Part shown: piece by piece, positions 1-9,906 of the stretch
How positions within the stretch are numbered: the first letter of the stretch is position 1
Layout: each line of letters begins with the position of its first letter
Position numbers and translations under genes: made by a program
The notes under the pieces: generated by a model
What the model was told of the DNA's origin: nothing
Database searches by the model: none
The model's input: only the letters and a program-made list of their open reading frames with translations
NCBI GenBank assembly: GCA_963784065.1
Contig: CAWAQA010000005.1
Coordinates: 434,001-498,000, forward strand
DNA from: CAWAQA01 sp963784065
Lineage (GTDB): Bacteria > Acidobacteriota > Vicinamibacteria > Vicinamibacterales > UBA2999
Direction: 5' to 3'
Length of the DNA: 64,000 bases

Positions 1-263
1 TCCCGGGGATACGCTGCGTCGAGCCTCGCGCCGCGTTCTACGCGCTCCCCTGCGTCGCGCTGCCACCCGGGCGGACCGACGAGCAGTACGTGCTCGCGCT
101 CCTGCGGGAGACCGGCATCCTCTGCGTCCACGGCTCCGGCTTCGGCATGCCGGCGGAACAGGGCTTCTTCCGGATCGTCTTCCTGGCGGAGCCCCGCGAG
201 CTGCAGACGATCTACGCGGACATCGCGGCATTCACACGCCAGTACCTCGAACGCACCGGGTGA
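1..263 (+). CDS. C-terminal end of a class I/II aminotransferase (alanine transaminase-like)
   Basis: Only the last 86 or so codons are in the window; the reading frame is open from base 3 to the TGA at 261-263. The sequence has the C-terminal small-domain pattern of PLP-dependent fold-type I aminotransferases: VHGSGFG followed by FRIVFLAEP, which in the alanine/aspartate aminotransferase family holds the arginine that binds the substrate alpha-carboxylate. The closest remembered match is the AlaA/AlaT-like group, which converts pyruvate and glutamate to alanine and 2-oxoglutarate. The substrate cannot be fixed from this fragment. The PLP lysine lies outside the window. A short palindromic repeat follows directly. 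Confidence 0.65.
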   Translation, partial: PGIRCVEPRAAFYALPCVALPPGRTDEQYVLALLRETGILCVHGSGFGMPAEQGFFRIVFLAEPRELQTIYADIAAFTRQYLERTG

Positions 264-287
264 AGGGCGCTCCCATTCACTCTCACG

Positions 288-353
288 GGCCACAGAGGCA
301 CAGAGAACAAGAATATGAAAGGATAGCCTTTGTGCCTCTGTTGTCTCTGTGGC
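288..353. repeat. CACAGAGG-type imperfect palindrome, copy 1
   Basis: The left arm reads GGCCACAGAGGCACAGAG and the right arm TGTGCCTCTGTTGTCTCTG, so the element can fold into a long imperfect hairpin. A second copy with the same arms lies at about 19265-19325. Both copies are intergenic. No coding potential is seen. Confidence 0.75.
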
Positions 354-372
354 TTGTGAGTGAGCGTGTGGC

Positions 373-1411
373 GTGGACAGGCGGACTGACAACCCTCGTT
401 CGTTGATCCGCTACGCCCTGGTGGGCCTGGCGCTGACGTTCTTTCTGTCGTGGGCGCTTTACCTGGTCCGCGACGCCGTGCTCCTCATTTACATCTCGGC
501 GCTGATCGCGATCGGCCTTTCGCCGATCGTCAGCGCCATTCAACGGCGCCGTGGCCGGCGCGCGCAGCGCGTGCCGCGATGGGTGGCCATTCTCATCATT
601 TACCTCGGCATCATCGGCGCGGTCGTCGGCGTGGGGTTGCTGCTGATTCCGCCGCTCGTGGATCAGGCGCGAGCGCTGTGGGCCGCATTCCCCGAGATGC
701 TGCACAAGGCCCAGGTGTGGCTGATGGAGCGCGGGCTGCTGTCGCGCGAGTTGACCGTCAGCGAGGCGGTCCAGCAGACGCCGGTGAACACGGACGCGGT
801 CGGCACCGTGTTCTCCGCGGTTTTTGCGGTGGTCGGGGGCGTCTTCGGCCTGCTCACGGTCCTCATCATCACGTTCTACCTGCTCGTGGACTCCGACAGC
901 ATCGTCCGGACGTTTCTGCGGCTGTTTCCACGTCGCCGAGCAGGTGCGCGTTCACGAGGCCTGCCGACGTGTGACGACGAAGGTCAGCGCGTGGCTGGGC
1001 GGGCAGCTCCTGCTCGCGGCGATCATCGGCAGCACGGCCGCGCTCGGCCTCTGGCTGCTCGGCGTCCCCTACTTCTACGTGCTGGCGCTCGTGGCCGCAG
1101 TCGGCGAGATGATCCCCGTGATCGGGCCGCTGATCGCCGCGATCCCGGCCATCCTGGTGGCCTTCACCGTGTCTCCGGCGGTGGCCCTCGGCGTCGCGAT
1201 CTTCTTCGTCATCCAGCAGCAGGTGGAGAACCACGTGCTCGTCCCCAAGATCATGGAACGCCAGGTCGGGGTCAGCGCCGTCATCGTCATCGTCTCGCTG
1301 CTGCTCGGCGGCTCGCTGCTCGGCATCGCCGGCGCGATCCTCGCGGTGCCTACCGCGGCGATCCTGCAGGTGCTCTTCGAGGAGCTCGTGCCGGAGGCGA
1401 CGCCGGATTGA
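373..1411 (+). CDS. AI-2E family transporter (PerM/UPF0118 membrane protein), one frameshift
   Basis: This is a polytopic inner-membrane protein of the AI-2E exporter/PerM family. The N-terminal part has three hydrophobic segments (about residues 13-60, 75-95 and 150-180). After a +1 shift near base 937 the conserved C-terminal half continues: VSAWLGGQLLLA, PYFYVLALVAAVGEMIP, then FVIQQQVENHVLVPKIM and the LLLGGSLLGIAGAILAVP segment. Joined across the shift it is about 345 residues, the usual family length. It starts at GTG 373. Its TGA overlaps the ATG of the next gene (TGATG), so the two are probably translated together. Members have been linked to quorum-signal export or ion transport; the substrate here is unknown. 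Confidence 0.8.
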
Positions 1412-3480
1412 TGCCTCGCGCCTCACACGCGCTCGCGGCTTACATCGTCATCACGCTTGTCGCCACATGGCCGCTCGTCCTCGGGCTCGGACGCGATGTC
1501 GCGTGGGATCTCGGCGACTCGGTCCTCAACATGTGGATCCTCGCGTGGGACGGGGACCAGCTGCTCGCGATCCTCCGCGGCGATCTCTCGCGCCTCCGTA
1601 CCTTCTTCGACGGAAACATCTTCCACCCGGCGCCGCTGACGCTGGCGTATTCGGAGCACCTCTTCGCCCAGGCGGTGCAGATCCTGCCCGTTCACGCCAT
1701 CGCCAGAAATCCCATCCTCGAGTACAACCTGCTGTTCCTTTCGACGTTCGTGCTCTCGGGCCTGGGGACGTACCTGCTCGTCCGCGAGCTGACCGGCAAC
1801 CCGCTCGCGGCATTCGTCGCCGGGCTGCTCTTCGCGTTTGCCCCGTACCGGCTCGCGCAGTCCTCGCACATGCAGGTCCTGTCGTCGCAGTGGATGCCGT
1901 TCGTGCTGTACGGCATCCGGCGCTACTTTGCCGGTGAAGGCGGACGCGAGGGTGTGCTCCACCGAAGATCCAACGTGACGGCACTGGCGTGGGCGGCGGT
2001 GGCGCTGGTCGCGCAGAACCTTTCGTGCGGCTATTACCTCCTCTACTTCATGCCGTTCGCGGGAGCGTACGCGCTGTGGGAAATCGGCCAACGAGGGCTG
2101 TGGCGCGACCGGCGTGTCTGGCTGCACATGGGCGTGGCTGGCATGTTCACCGTCGCGCTGACGGCGCCGTTCCTGCTGCCGTACGCGGAGGTCCGGCAGC
2201 GCTTCAACATGGCGCGGACGCTCTCCGAGGTGAACCGGTACTCCGCCGACGTGTATTCCTACGCCACCGCTTTCTCGCTGCAGCCGCTCTGGGGCGACGT
2301 GATGCAGGCGTTTCCCAAGGCCAGAGGGTGAGCTGTTTCCAGGGCTGGTGCCGGTGGTGCTTGCCCTCGTTGGAGTGCTCTTCTTCCGGCTGAAGCCGGA
2401 AGCCACGGGATCCACGGGATTTTTCCAGTTGAAGCCGGAAGCCAGTGCAGAAAGTCGCTCCGCGTCAAGAGCTCCGGACGGACGTGGCTTCCGGCTTCAG
2501 GCGGAGGGACCCGCAGCCTCACGATGGCGGCGGGTCACGGTGATGCTGCTCGCCGCCGTTGCCGTCGCCCATGCAGCCGGCGCGCTGGCCACGATCGTCC
2601 TGCGCCGAATCGTGATCGACGTCGGGCTGTTCGAGCTCCGGATGACGAACATCAGCCAGCTCCTGCTGCGGGCGGCGGTGGCGTTCGCGCTGGTGCTCGT
2701 GCTCTCCCCGCGAGCCCGCATTCGCACGGCGGCATTCGCTGCGCGACCGCGGCTTCTTCGTCGCCGGGCTTCTGGTCGCCACCTGGCTGTCGCTCGGGCC
2801 TTCGCCGCAAGCGCTCGGACGGCCGATCGAGCTTGCCGCGCCGTACCGCGTGCTCTACGAATACGTGCCCGGCTTCGAAGGCCTGCGGGCGCCGGCGCGT
2901 TTCGCGATGGTCGGCGCTTTCATGCTCGCGGTGCTCGGCGGCTACGGTGCGGCCGCGTTCGGTCGCACGACGTGGGGGCGCGCCGCGGTCCTCGCGATGG
3001 CAGCCGTGTTCCTTCTCGAGGGTACGTCCGTGCCGTTTGTGGTGAACGGCGTGACACCGACGAAAGGGTTCAACGCACCCCCGGGGCGCCTTTATCGCCC
3101 GCAGCGGGCCCCCGCCATTTACGCCGAGGCGGCGCGGCATCTGGGAAATGGCGTGCTCGCCGAACTACCGCTCGGCTACACCGACTTCGACGTTCGGGCG
3201 ATGTATTACTCGACCGTGCACCGCCGGCCGATCCTCAACGGATACAGTGGGTTTTTCCCTCCTCACTATGGCCGGCTCGCGTTCGAGCTCGGTGAGCTGC
3301 CACGACATCCCGACGTGTCGCTGCGCGCGCTCCAGGCCGCCGGCGCCACGCACGTGCTGGTTCACGAGGGTGCGTACCATCGGCAATGAGGGTGCGGAAA
3401 CATCCGGTGCGCTGCGTACACTCGGCGCGACCGAGCTCTACCGCGACGGCACGGACGTGCTGCTCCTGCTGCCGCTCTGA
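1411..3480 (+). CDS. GT-C-like multispanning membrane protein (putative glycosyltransferase), frameshifted
   Basis: This large membrane protein resembles the uncharacterised GT-C/YfhO-like glycosyltransferases. The N-terminal region contains DLGDSVLNMWILAWD, where the acidic residues in the first periplasmic loop match the place of GT-C catalytic aspartates, followed by many transmembrane helices and LLFAFAPYRLAQSSHMQ. The frame moves by +1 near 2324, 2738 and 3381; across these the product continues to a soluble C-terminal domain (PGFEGLRAPARFAMVG, AELPLGYTDFDVRAMYYS, ending in LLLLPL). The total is about 690 residues. Residues from a palindromic repeat (FRLKPEA, FQLKPEA, GFRLQAE) interrupt the middle. 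The acceptor and donor sugars are unknown. Confidence 0.6.
2383..2506. repeat. RLKPEA palindromic repeat inside the membrane glycosyltransferase-like gene
   Basis: The left arm TTCCGGCTGAAGCCGGAAGC and the right arm GGCTTCCGGCTTCAGGCGG are inverted copies about 100 bp apart, with a third partial unit (TTGAAGCCGGAAGCC) between them. The unit keeps the reading frame and translates as FRLKPEA, FQLKPEA and FRLQAE. It is the same family as the copies at 3901-4002, 11845-11869, 19375-19392, 57636-57663 and 59153-59174. Confidence 0.75.
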
Positions 3481-3591
3481 AAACTGGTACGCGGGTTGCC
3501 CTGCTCATTGCCGCAGAGACAATGGCGTCAACGGCAGGTTACGCAGACCCGGCGGCTTCTCGGCGCCACGACCGCCGCACCGCGAACCTGG

Positions 3592-3900
3592 ATGTCCACG
3601 GTGCGGCCGTCGCTCTTCGGCGACGTCATCGTCATCGTCTTCCTGCTGGCGCAGTGCTTCGACGGAGTGTTCACCTACGTCGGCGTGGTCAGCTTCGGGA
3701 TGAGCATCGAGGCCAACCCGCTCATCGCGACGGTGATGCACACCTTCGGTCACGGCGTGGGCCTGACCGGCGCGAAGCTGATTGCCGCCGCGCTCGGCAT
3801 CTGCCTCCACCTCCGCCAGGTCCACAGCGCGGTCGCGGTCCTGGCCGGCTTTTACATCGTCGTCGCGATCGTCCCCTGGGTGGTGATCCTGTTCGCATGA
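3592..3900 (+). CDS. Small membrane protein, DUF5658 family
   Basis: This 102-residue protein has three predicted membrane helices (about residues 8-30, 50-68 and 76-100). The signature of the DUF5658 family is visible: a helix with FDGVFTYVGVVSFG followed by a short EANPL motif (here IEANPLIATVM). The function is unknown. The ATG at 3592 is chosen because the hydrophobic core begins soon after it; the frame stays open further upstream. It follows the glycosyltransferase-like gene in the same direction with about 110 bp between them, and ends right at a palindromic repeat. Confidence 0.6.
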   Translation: MSTVRPSLFGDVIVIVFLLAQCFDGVFTYVGVVSFGMSIEANPLIATVMHTFGHGVGLTGAKLIAAALGICLHLRQVHSAVAVLAGFYIVVAIVPWVVILFA

Positions 3901-4002
3901 GTGGTGGGCCGGCTGAAGCCGGCCCCTACGGGCGACAACAGAGCGGTACTTGCGGGCGATAAGACGGTTGGTCGTAAAGGCCGGCTTCAGCCGGCCCACC
4001 GC
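3901..4002. repeat. Paired RLKPEA palindromes forming a ~100 bp inverted element
   Basis: GTGGGCCGGCTGAAGCCGGC at the left end and GGCCGGCTTCAGCCGGCCC at the right end are reverse complements, each itself an internal palindrome. The middle holds a second weak inverted pair (GGGCGACAAC and GGGCGATAAG). The element fills the whole gap between the DUF5658 gene and the kbl-like gene and touches the promoter of the latter. Confidence 0.8.
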
Positions 4003-4008
4003 TATACT
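4003..4008 (+). promoter_or_regulatory. -10-like TATACT box, 9 nt before the kbl start codon
   Basis: TATACT fits the TANNNT -10 pattern and lies so close to the ATG at 4018 that transcription would begin at or next to the start codon. No Shine-Dalgarno is visible and no good -35 is seen, because upstream sequence is the palindromic repeat. Confidence 0.45.
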
Positions 4009-4017
4009 GGCGCGACG

Positions 4018-5203
4018 ATGCGCACGGATCCTCTTCGCTACCTCGACGACGAGCTGAACGCGCTGCGCGAACAGGGTCTCTACCGGCGGCTGCGCGTGCT
4101 CGACGGCGAGCAGAAGGCGCACACCTCGGTCGACCATCGCTCGGTCGTCAACCTCTCGTCGAACAACTACCTCGGCCTGACGACGCACCCGCTGCTGCGC
4201 GAGCGCGCCGCTCGACGCGATTCGGCGTTTCGGCGTCGGCTCGGGCTCGGTCCGCACCATCGCCGGCACGATGGACATCCACATGGAGCTCGAGCGGCAG
4301 CTCGCCGCGTTCAAGCAGACCGAGGCGGCGGTCGTCTTCCAGAGCGGCTTCACGGCCAACGCCGGCACCGTCTCGTCGATCCTCGGCAAGGACGACGTCA
4401 TCATCTCCGACGAGCTGAATCACGCCAGCATCATCGACGGCGCGCGCCTGAGCCGCGCCACGATCAAGGTGTTTCCGCACCGCGACGTCGCCGCCGCGCG
4501 CGCGATCGTCGAGGCGCTGCCGCGCGACCAGCGGAGCGCTGATCATCACCGACGGCGTCTTCAGCATGGACGGCGACCTCGGGCCGCTGCCGGCGCTGTG
4601 CGACCTGGCCGACGAGTTCGGCTGCATCATGATGGTGGACGATGCGCACGCGAGCGGCGTGTTCGGCCGCAACGGGCGCGGCACCGTCGATCACTTCGGC
4701 ATGCACGGCCGCGTGGACGTGCAGGTCGGCACGCTGTCGAAGGCGATCGGCGCGCTCGGCGGCTACGTCGCCGGCTCGCGCGCGCTGATCGAGTTCCTCT
4801 ACCACCGCGCGCGGCCGTTCCTGTTCTCGACCTCGCATCCGCCGTCGGTGGCGGCGACCTGCCTCGCGGCGATCGACGTGCTCGAGACCGAGCCGGCAGC
4901 TGATCGACCGGCTCTGGGAGAACACCCGGTTCTTCAAGGCAGGGCCTCGCAGCGCTCGGCTTCAACACCGGCAGCAGCGAGAGCCCGATCACGCCGGTCA
5001 TCGTCGGCGAGGCGGCGCTGGCGATGACGCTGTCGGACCGGCTGTTCGAGGAAGGCGTGTTCGCGCAGGGCATCGGCTTTCCCGACCGTCGCCCAGGGCA
5101 AGGCGCGGGTCCGCACGATCGTCACCGCCACGCACACGCGCGAGGAGCTCATTTTGCACTCGATTGCTTCGAGAAGGTGGGCCGCGAGCTGGGCGTGATC
5201 TAG
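4018..5203 (+). CDS. kbl: Glycine C-acetyltransferase / AONS-family PLP enzyme (Kbl-like), multiple frameshifts
   Basis: This alpha-oxoamine synthase family enzyme probably makes 2-amino-3-ketobutyrate from glycine and acetyl-CoA; a BioF-type KAPA synthase is the alternative. Family motifs appear in order: NNYLGL near residue 45, VGSGSVRTIAGTMDIHMELE, FQSGFTANAGT, SMDGDLGPL, VDDAHASGVFGRNGRG, and the PLP lysine in GTLSKAIGALGGYVAG. The VRTIAG stretch favours Kbl over BioF. The frame moves by +1 near 4208, 4536, 4896, 4945 and 5084 and back by one near 5151; joined, the product is about 395 residues and ends in CFEKVGRELGVI. Upstream is a repeat and a -10-like box beside the ATG; an RsbU-type phosphatase gene follows. 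Confidence 0.75.
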
Positions 5204-5227
5204 ATCACGTTACGCACAATCGGGACC

Positions 5228-6424
5228 ATGAACGTTCCACCCCTGCCGCGGACGCCCGGCGGACGCGGCGCTTTTTCGACGCCTACACGCAGGGGCTGAC
5301 GACTGCGGAACTGGAGCGGCTGTTCACGCGCGACGCGCCGGAGGCGTACCGGTTCTTCTCGCGCACCATCGACTTCAAGGAGCTGGGCAAGCTGCCGTGG
5401 CACCGGCGCACGCTCACGCACCTGCGGCTGTTCTTCCTGGCGTTCACGCTCAAGCTGTCGCCGGCGCGCCGCGCGCTCTACGGCATGGCGCTGCGTCGCC
5501 GCGCTGCTCGGCGCGCTCGAGCTGTTGCAGGACGTGCACTTCCTGCTGGTGCCGCACCGCTTCGCGCCGGGAACGCTGTGGCTGCTCGTCGGATTCGCGC
5601 TGGTGAACCTGCTCGTGCTGCTCGAGGTCGCCGACCGGCTGTCGCTCAAGAACGACCTCGAGATCGCGCGCGACATCCAGCAGGCGATGCTGCCGACGGC
5701 GGCCTACCACGCGCCGGGGCTCGAGGCGTTCGGCATGACGCGGCCGGCCAACACCGTCGGCGGCGACTTCTACGACATCATCCCGCTGGCCGACGGCCGC
5801 GTGCTGCTCGCGCTCGGCGACGTCGCCGGCAAGGGCAGTCCGGCGGCGCTGCTGATGGCGCTGCTGCTGGCGATGCTGCGCACGCTCGTGGACGAAGGGC
5901 TCGAGGGCGCCGCGCTGATGACGCGCCTGAACGTCCAGGTCGCCAAGCACACGCCCGGCGTCGCGCTTCATCACGCTGTTCCTCGCGACGCTCGAACCCG
6001 TCTACCGGCGAGCTCGTCTACGTCAACGCCGGCCAGAACCCGCCGCTGCTGCGACGCGCGCGGCGGCGGCTACGAGCGTCTGCGCGAGGGCGGCATGGCG
6101 CTCGGCATGTTCGAGCATGCCGACGTACACGTCGGGCCGCACGCTGCTCGACGCCGGCGACGTGCTCGTGATGTACAGCGACGGCGTCACCGAAGCGGAG
6201 AGACGGCGAGGGCATCCCGTTCGACGAAGCGGGCCTGCAGCGCGTCGTCGATCGCGCACGGCTGGGCTTCCGCCAAGGAGCTCGGCTGGGCGACGTTCGC
6301 CGGCGGTCGAGCGCCACACCGACGAGCGCGCGGCTGCTGGACGATCTGACCGTGCTCGTCGCCCGGCGGCTGCCGCCGCTGCCGATCGTGCCCGATAGCC
6401 GAAACCACGGCGCTTGGCGTCTAA
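5228..6424 (+). CDS. SpoIIE/RsbU-type PP2C serine phosphatase, multiple frameshifts
   Basis: The C-terminal half is a PP2C-like SpoIIE domain: NTVGGDFYDIIPL, LALGDVAGKGSPAALLMA, NAGQNPPLL, MYSDGVTEAE and a final DDLTVLVARRLPP, with the metal-binding aspartates present. The N-terminal part (FFDAYTQGL, FKELGKLPWHRRTL, then two hydrophobic segments near VGFALVNLLVLLEVADRL) is a membrane-associated sensor region. Such enzymes dephosphorylate anti-anti-sigma factors in partner-switching pathways, but no RsbV/RsbW partner is in the window. About ten apparent +1 shifts break the frame, the first near 5262, with the rest densest between 5960 and 6325. Both the start (ATG 5228) and the stop (6398 or 6424) are uncertain for this reason. 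Confidence 0.7.
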
Positions 6425-6430
6425 TACGCG

Positions 6431-9149
6431 ATGATGGCGCGGTTCCTCTCCGGCAGTCGTGTGCGCGCTGGCTGGCCTTCTGGCCAGCGCCGCTCGCCGC
6501 CCAGGCGCCGCGCGCCGCCGATCCGGTCGTCAGCGCGTCTGCTGGCGCGCCTCGAGGCGGCGCTGCAGCGCGGCGATCGCGACGCCTATCGCCGCGCTCT
6601 TCTCCGTCGACGTCCCGAAGCGAGCAGGTCGATGACTTCGCCGCGGGCCTCTTCATTCCGAACGCCGCGCGCACGCGTCGTCCGGAGCGCGACCGCGCGC
6701 CGCTCGAAGGCGCGCCGCGGCGACGGCTACCGTCTCGTCGTCGAGTTCTTCGTCGAGACCGCCGGCCGCGCCCGCATCCTCACCGCGCCTCGACGTCCGC
6801 CGGCCGCCGGACGGCGCGCGCGACTCGTGGCGCATCGTCGGCGGCGAAGGCCTGACGTCGGTCGAGGGGCTGTTCCGGCTGCGCGTCGAGCCCGACGACG
6901 CAGTTCGCCGCCCACAACCTGGTCATCACCTCCGAGGACTTCCAGCTGACGCTCGCCGACGGCGCCGTGTTCCCGGTCGAAGGCGACGAGGGGATCACCG
7001 GCCTGGTGCTGATCGGCCGCGGCGAGATGCGGTTCTCGCCGACGCCGCCCACCGAGCAGGGGCAGCTGCGCATCTTCTCCGGCGGCGAGACGCTCGTCGC
7101 GCCGTTCGAGACGCGCGTTCATCCGCCTCAACCCCGTCCGACTACACGGCGCGTGTCGCCACCGATCGGCCTGACGCCGGTACCGTCGACCCGCGGCTGC
7201 TGCGGCGCGCCCAGGAGATCTTCGCGCGCGAGGCGCCGAAGTCGTTCAGCCTCGACCTCGCAGGACCTGAGCCGCGACTACTGGTACCTGCTGCCGCCGC
7301 ACGGACGACTTCCTCGCCGAAGTGCAGACGCGGCGCTGGGGCCAGCTGACCTTCGCGCGCACGCGGCTGCAGGCCGAGGACATCACGCTGTTCTCGCGCG
7401 ACGCGCGAGCGCACGATCTCGCTCTATCCCTCGCAGGCCAAGCTGGCCGCGCGCGGCCGCTTCTACAGCGACGACGCGCTGCTGCGAATACGACGTCCTC
7501 GACTACAACATCGAGGCGCAGGTCGACGCCGGAGCGGCAGTTCATCGACGGCGCGCGCGCGGCTGCTGCTCCGCGATCCGCGCCGGCGCCACCAACACGC
7601 TGACCGCTGCGGCTGGCCGAACCGCTGGTCGTCACCAGCATCGTCAGCCTCGAGTACGGCCGCCTGCTGCATCTGCGCGTGCGCGGACCAGAACAGCATC
7701 ATCATCAACCTGCCGACGACGCTGGCGCGCGACTCCGACATCACGCTGGTCGTCACCTACGCCGGGCGGCTGCCGTCGCAGGACGTCGACCGCGAGGCGC
7801 TGCAGGTCGCGACGCAGGGGCAGGACGAGCTTCCGATCGTTCCAGAGCGAGCCGAGCTACCTCCTGAGCAGCCGGTCGTACTGGTATCCCGCAGAACCCG
7901 GTCAGCGACTACGCGACGGCGACGATGCGCATCACCGTGCCGCCCGGCTACGGCGCGTCGCCAGCGGCCAGCCGGCCGGCGCGCGCGTCAGAGGTCACGC
8001 TGCGCGATCTGCTCGACGGTGCCGACCGGCAAGGCGTTCGTCTTTCCGCGCCGAGCGAGCCGCTGCGCTACCTCGCGTTCGTCGTGAGCCGGTTGACCAA
8101 GGTCGCGGAGACGACGCTCGGCGTGCCGGACGTCGAAGGGCATCCGTCGACGCGAGCGGACGCGCGACACGGTGACGCTGGCGCATCGAGGCGAACCCGC
8201 GTCAGCTCGGTCGCGCGGCCGCGACATGATGCGCGCCGGCCGAGGACATCGATGCGGTTCTACGCGTCGCTGATCGGCGATGCGCCGTATCGCGTCGGCT
8301 CACGGTGGCGCTGGTCGAGAGCGATCTGCCGGGCGGCCACAGTCCCGGCTACTTCGCCGTCGTCAACAGCCCGCTGCCGCACGACGCACGATCACGTGGC
8401 GCAACGATCCCGCCGCGTTCGACGGGCTTCCCCGATTTCTTCCTCGCCCACGAGCTCGCGCACCAGTGGTGGGGCCAGGCGGTCGGCTGGAAGAACTACC
8501 ACGAGCAGTGGATCAGCGAGGGGTTCGCGCAGTACTTCGCGGCGCTCTACGCGCAGAAGACGCGCGGCGACGAGACGTTCGTCAACATGCTGCGGCAGTT
8601 CCGCCGCTGGTCGCTGACCGAGTCGGACGAGGGTCCGGTTCACCTCGGCTACCGCCTGGGCCACATCAAGGAGGACAGCCGCATCTTCCGCGCCCTGGTC
8701 TACAACAAGGGCGCGGGCGTGCTGCACATGCTGCGGCGGCTGGCTCGGCGACGAGGTCGTTCTTCAACGCGCTGCGCCGCTTCTACGATCGAGCAGAAGT
8801 TCCGGAAGGCGGGCACCGACGACCTGCGGCGCGCGTTCGAGGAGGAATCGGGCAGGTCGCTCGAGCGCTTCTTCGAGCGATGGATTTACAACGCCGGGGC
8901 TGCCGCTGCTTGCGCTACGGCGCCACCGTGGAAGGGTCGGAGGTCGTCGTCCGCTTCGAGCAGCTGACGGCCGACCTGTTCGACGTGCCGGTCACGGTGA
9001 CCGTGACCTACACGAACGGGCGGACGCAGGAGTTCGTCGTGCCGGTCACGGACAAGCAGGTCGAACATCGCTTCCGCGCGGAAGCGCCGGTGCGGCAGGT
9101 GCAAGTCAACCGCGACCAGGCCGCCCTCGCGCAGTTCGAAGAAAGCTGA
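6431..9149 (+). CDS. Secreted M1-family zinc aminopeptidase, heavily frameshifted
   Basis: The zinc site is plain: HELAHQWWGQ beginning at base 8449, followed 18 residues later by E in WISEGFAQYF, which is the HEXXH-X18-E signature of M1 (gluzincin) aminopeptidases. The C-terminal helical region follows (LGYRLGHIKEDSRIF, NKGAGVLHML, RFFERWIYNAG), then a beta domain with FDVPVTVTVTYTNG. Upstream are about 500 residues of N-terminal domain. The start ATGATG is followed, after one shift, by a signal peptide (VVCALAGLLASAA), so export is likely. About twenty +1 shifts interrupt the frame, yet conserved residues persist on both sides of each, which argues for sequence error. The joined length is about 890 residues. 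Confidence 0.75.
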
Positions 9150-9298
9150 GATCAACTCCCGACGCCCAATCGAAACCTTGCGCCAGGACCCAACCTGTTG
9201 GCTTCGCTCGCAGCAGCCGGTGAATGTCAGAAAACGTGCGGCGCGAGCCGCGCGTCAGATTGGACGCGTGCAGGAGCGGATTCGGGGTCGGGTGTTGA

Positions 9299-9732
9299 TC
9301 AGCGATAGATCCCGGCGACCCGCGGCTCGGCGCCCTTGTCGAAGGGCTCGAAGACGAGCCGGAAGCGGATGCCCGCCATGCTCGTACGCCCGCGTGACGC
9401 GCTGGCCGTGCGGCACGCGTTCGATCGAAGGCTCGGTGACCTCGGCCCGCGTGCCCGATTTGCGCGATCACGTCGGCCATCGTCTGGCCGACGCGAATGT
9501 CCTTGCCGTCGTTCAAGACCAGCATCGGGAGGGAGACGGCGCCTGGAGGAATCGATGCCGGCGGGGCGACGAAGGGAGCCGGGACCTCACGCGCGATGAC
9601 GGGCGTCACGGCGCTTACCGTGCGGGCCTGGCGCATCGGCGAATCGATCCGAGCGCAACCACAGCGACAATCGCGGCGGCAGCCACGGCCCATTCGAGCG
9701 ATAGCACCGAACCGGAACCGGGTTGCTTCCAT
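9299..9732 (-). CDS. Hypothetical membrane-anchored or secreted small protein, frameshifted
   Basis: I do not recognise a family. Joined across shifts, the product has an N-terminal hydrophobic segment (LEWAVAAAAIVAVVALG), a proline-rich stretch (VPAPFVAPPASIPPGAVSL), then a compact domain: LVLNDGKDIRVGQTMADV, TRAEVTEPSIERVPHG, and an end that reads as IRFRLVFEPFDKGAEPRVAG then IYR. At least two +1 shifts are needed (near the N-terminus and near 9440 and 9380). It is convergent with the M1 peptidase gene and divergent from the NuoG-like gene. The N-terminal start is uncertain. Confidence 0.4.
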
Positions 9733-9868
9733 TCCCTACCTCCGCACGCACACACGTTCAGAGGACCCGCCGCACGGGACGCGAACTCGGTCGCACTGTA
9801 GGATCGACGGGCGGATAAGGTCAAGCAGAACAATGCGTCGCGCGCTCCGTGTTGCAAGGCGTTGCAAC

Positions 9869-9897
9869 CTGACCAATCAAACCGTATGGGATATGAT
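9869..9897 (+). promoter_or_regulatory. Candidate promoter of the nuoG-like gene, -10 beside the start codon
   Basis: CTGACC at 9869-9874 and TATGAT at 9892-9897 are 17 nt apart. The -10 ends 9 nt before ATG 9907, so the mRNA would be leaderless or nearly so. No Shine-Dalgarno is visible. Confidence 0.45.
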
Positions 9898-9906
9898 CGG
9901 CAGGTT

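Noticed and set aside
1423..2415. Long minus-strand open frame opposite the glycosyltransferase-like gene
   Set aside because: The translation is Arg/Glu/His-rich without any family motif, and the plus strand encodes a clear membrane protein; it is a GC-rich shadow frame.
373..9149. Programmed +1 frameshifting or widespread pseudogenes
   Set aside because: The shifts share no slippery sequence or stop-codon context, are too many per gene, and also affect essential genes elsewhere; sequence error is simpler.
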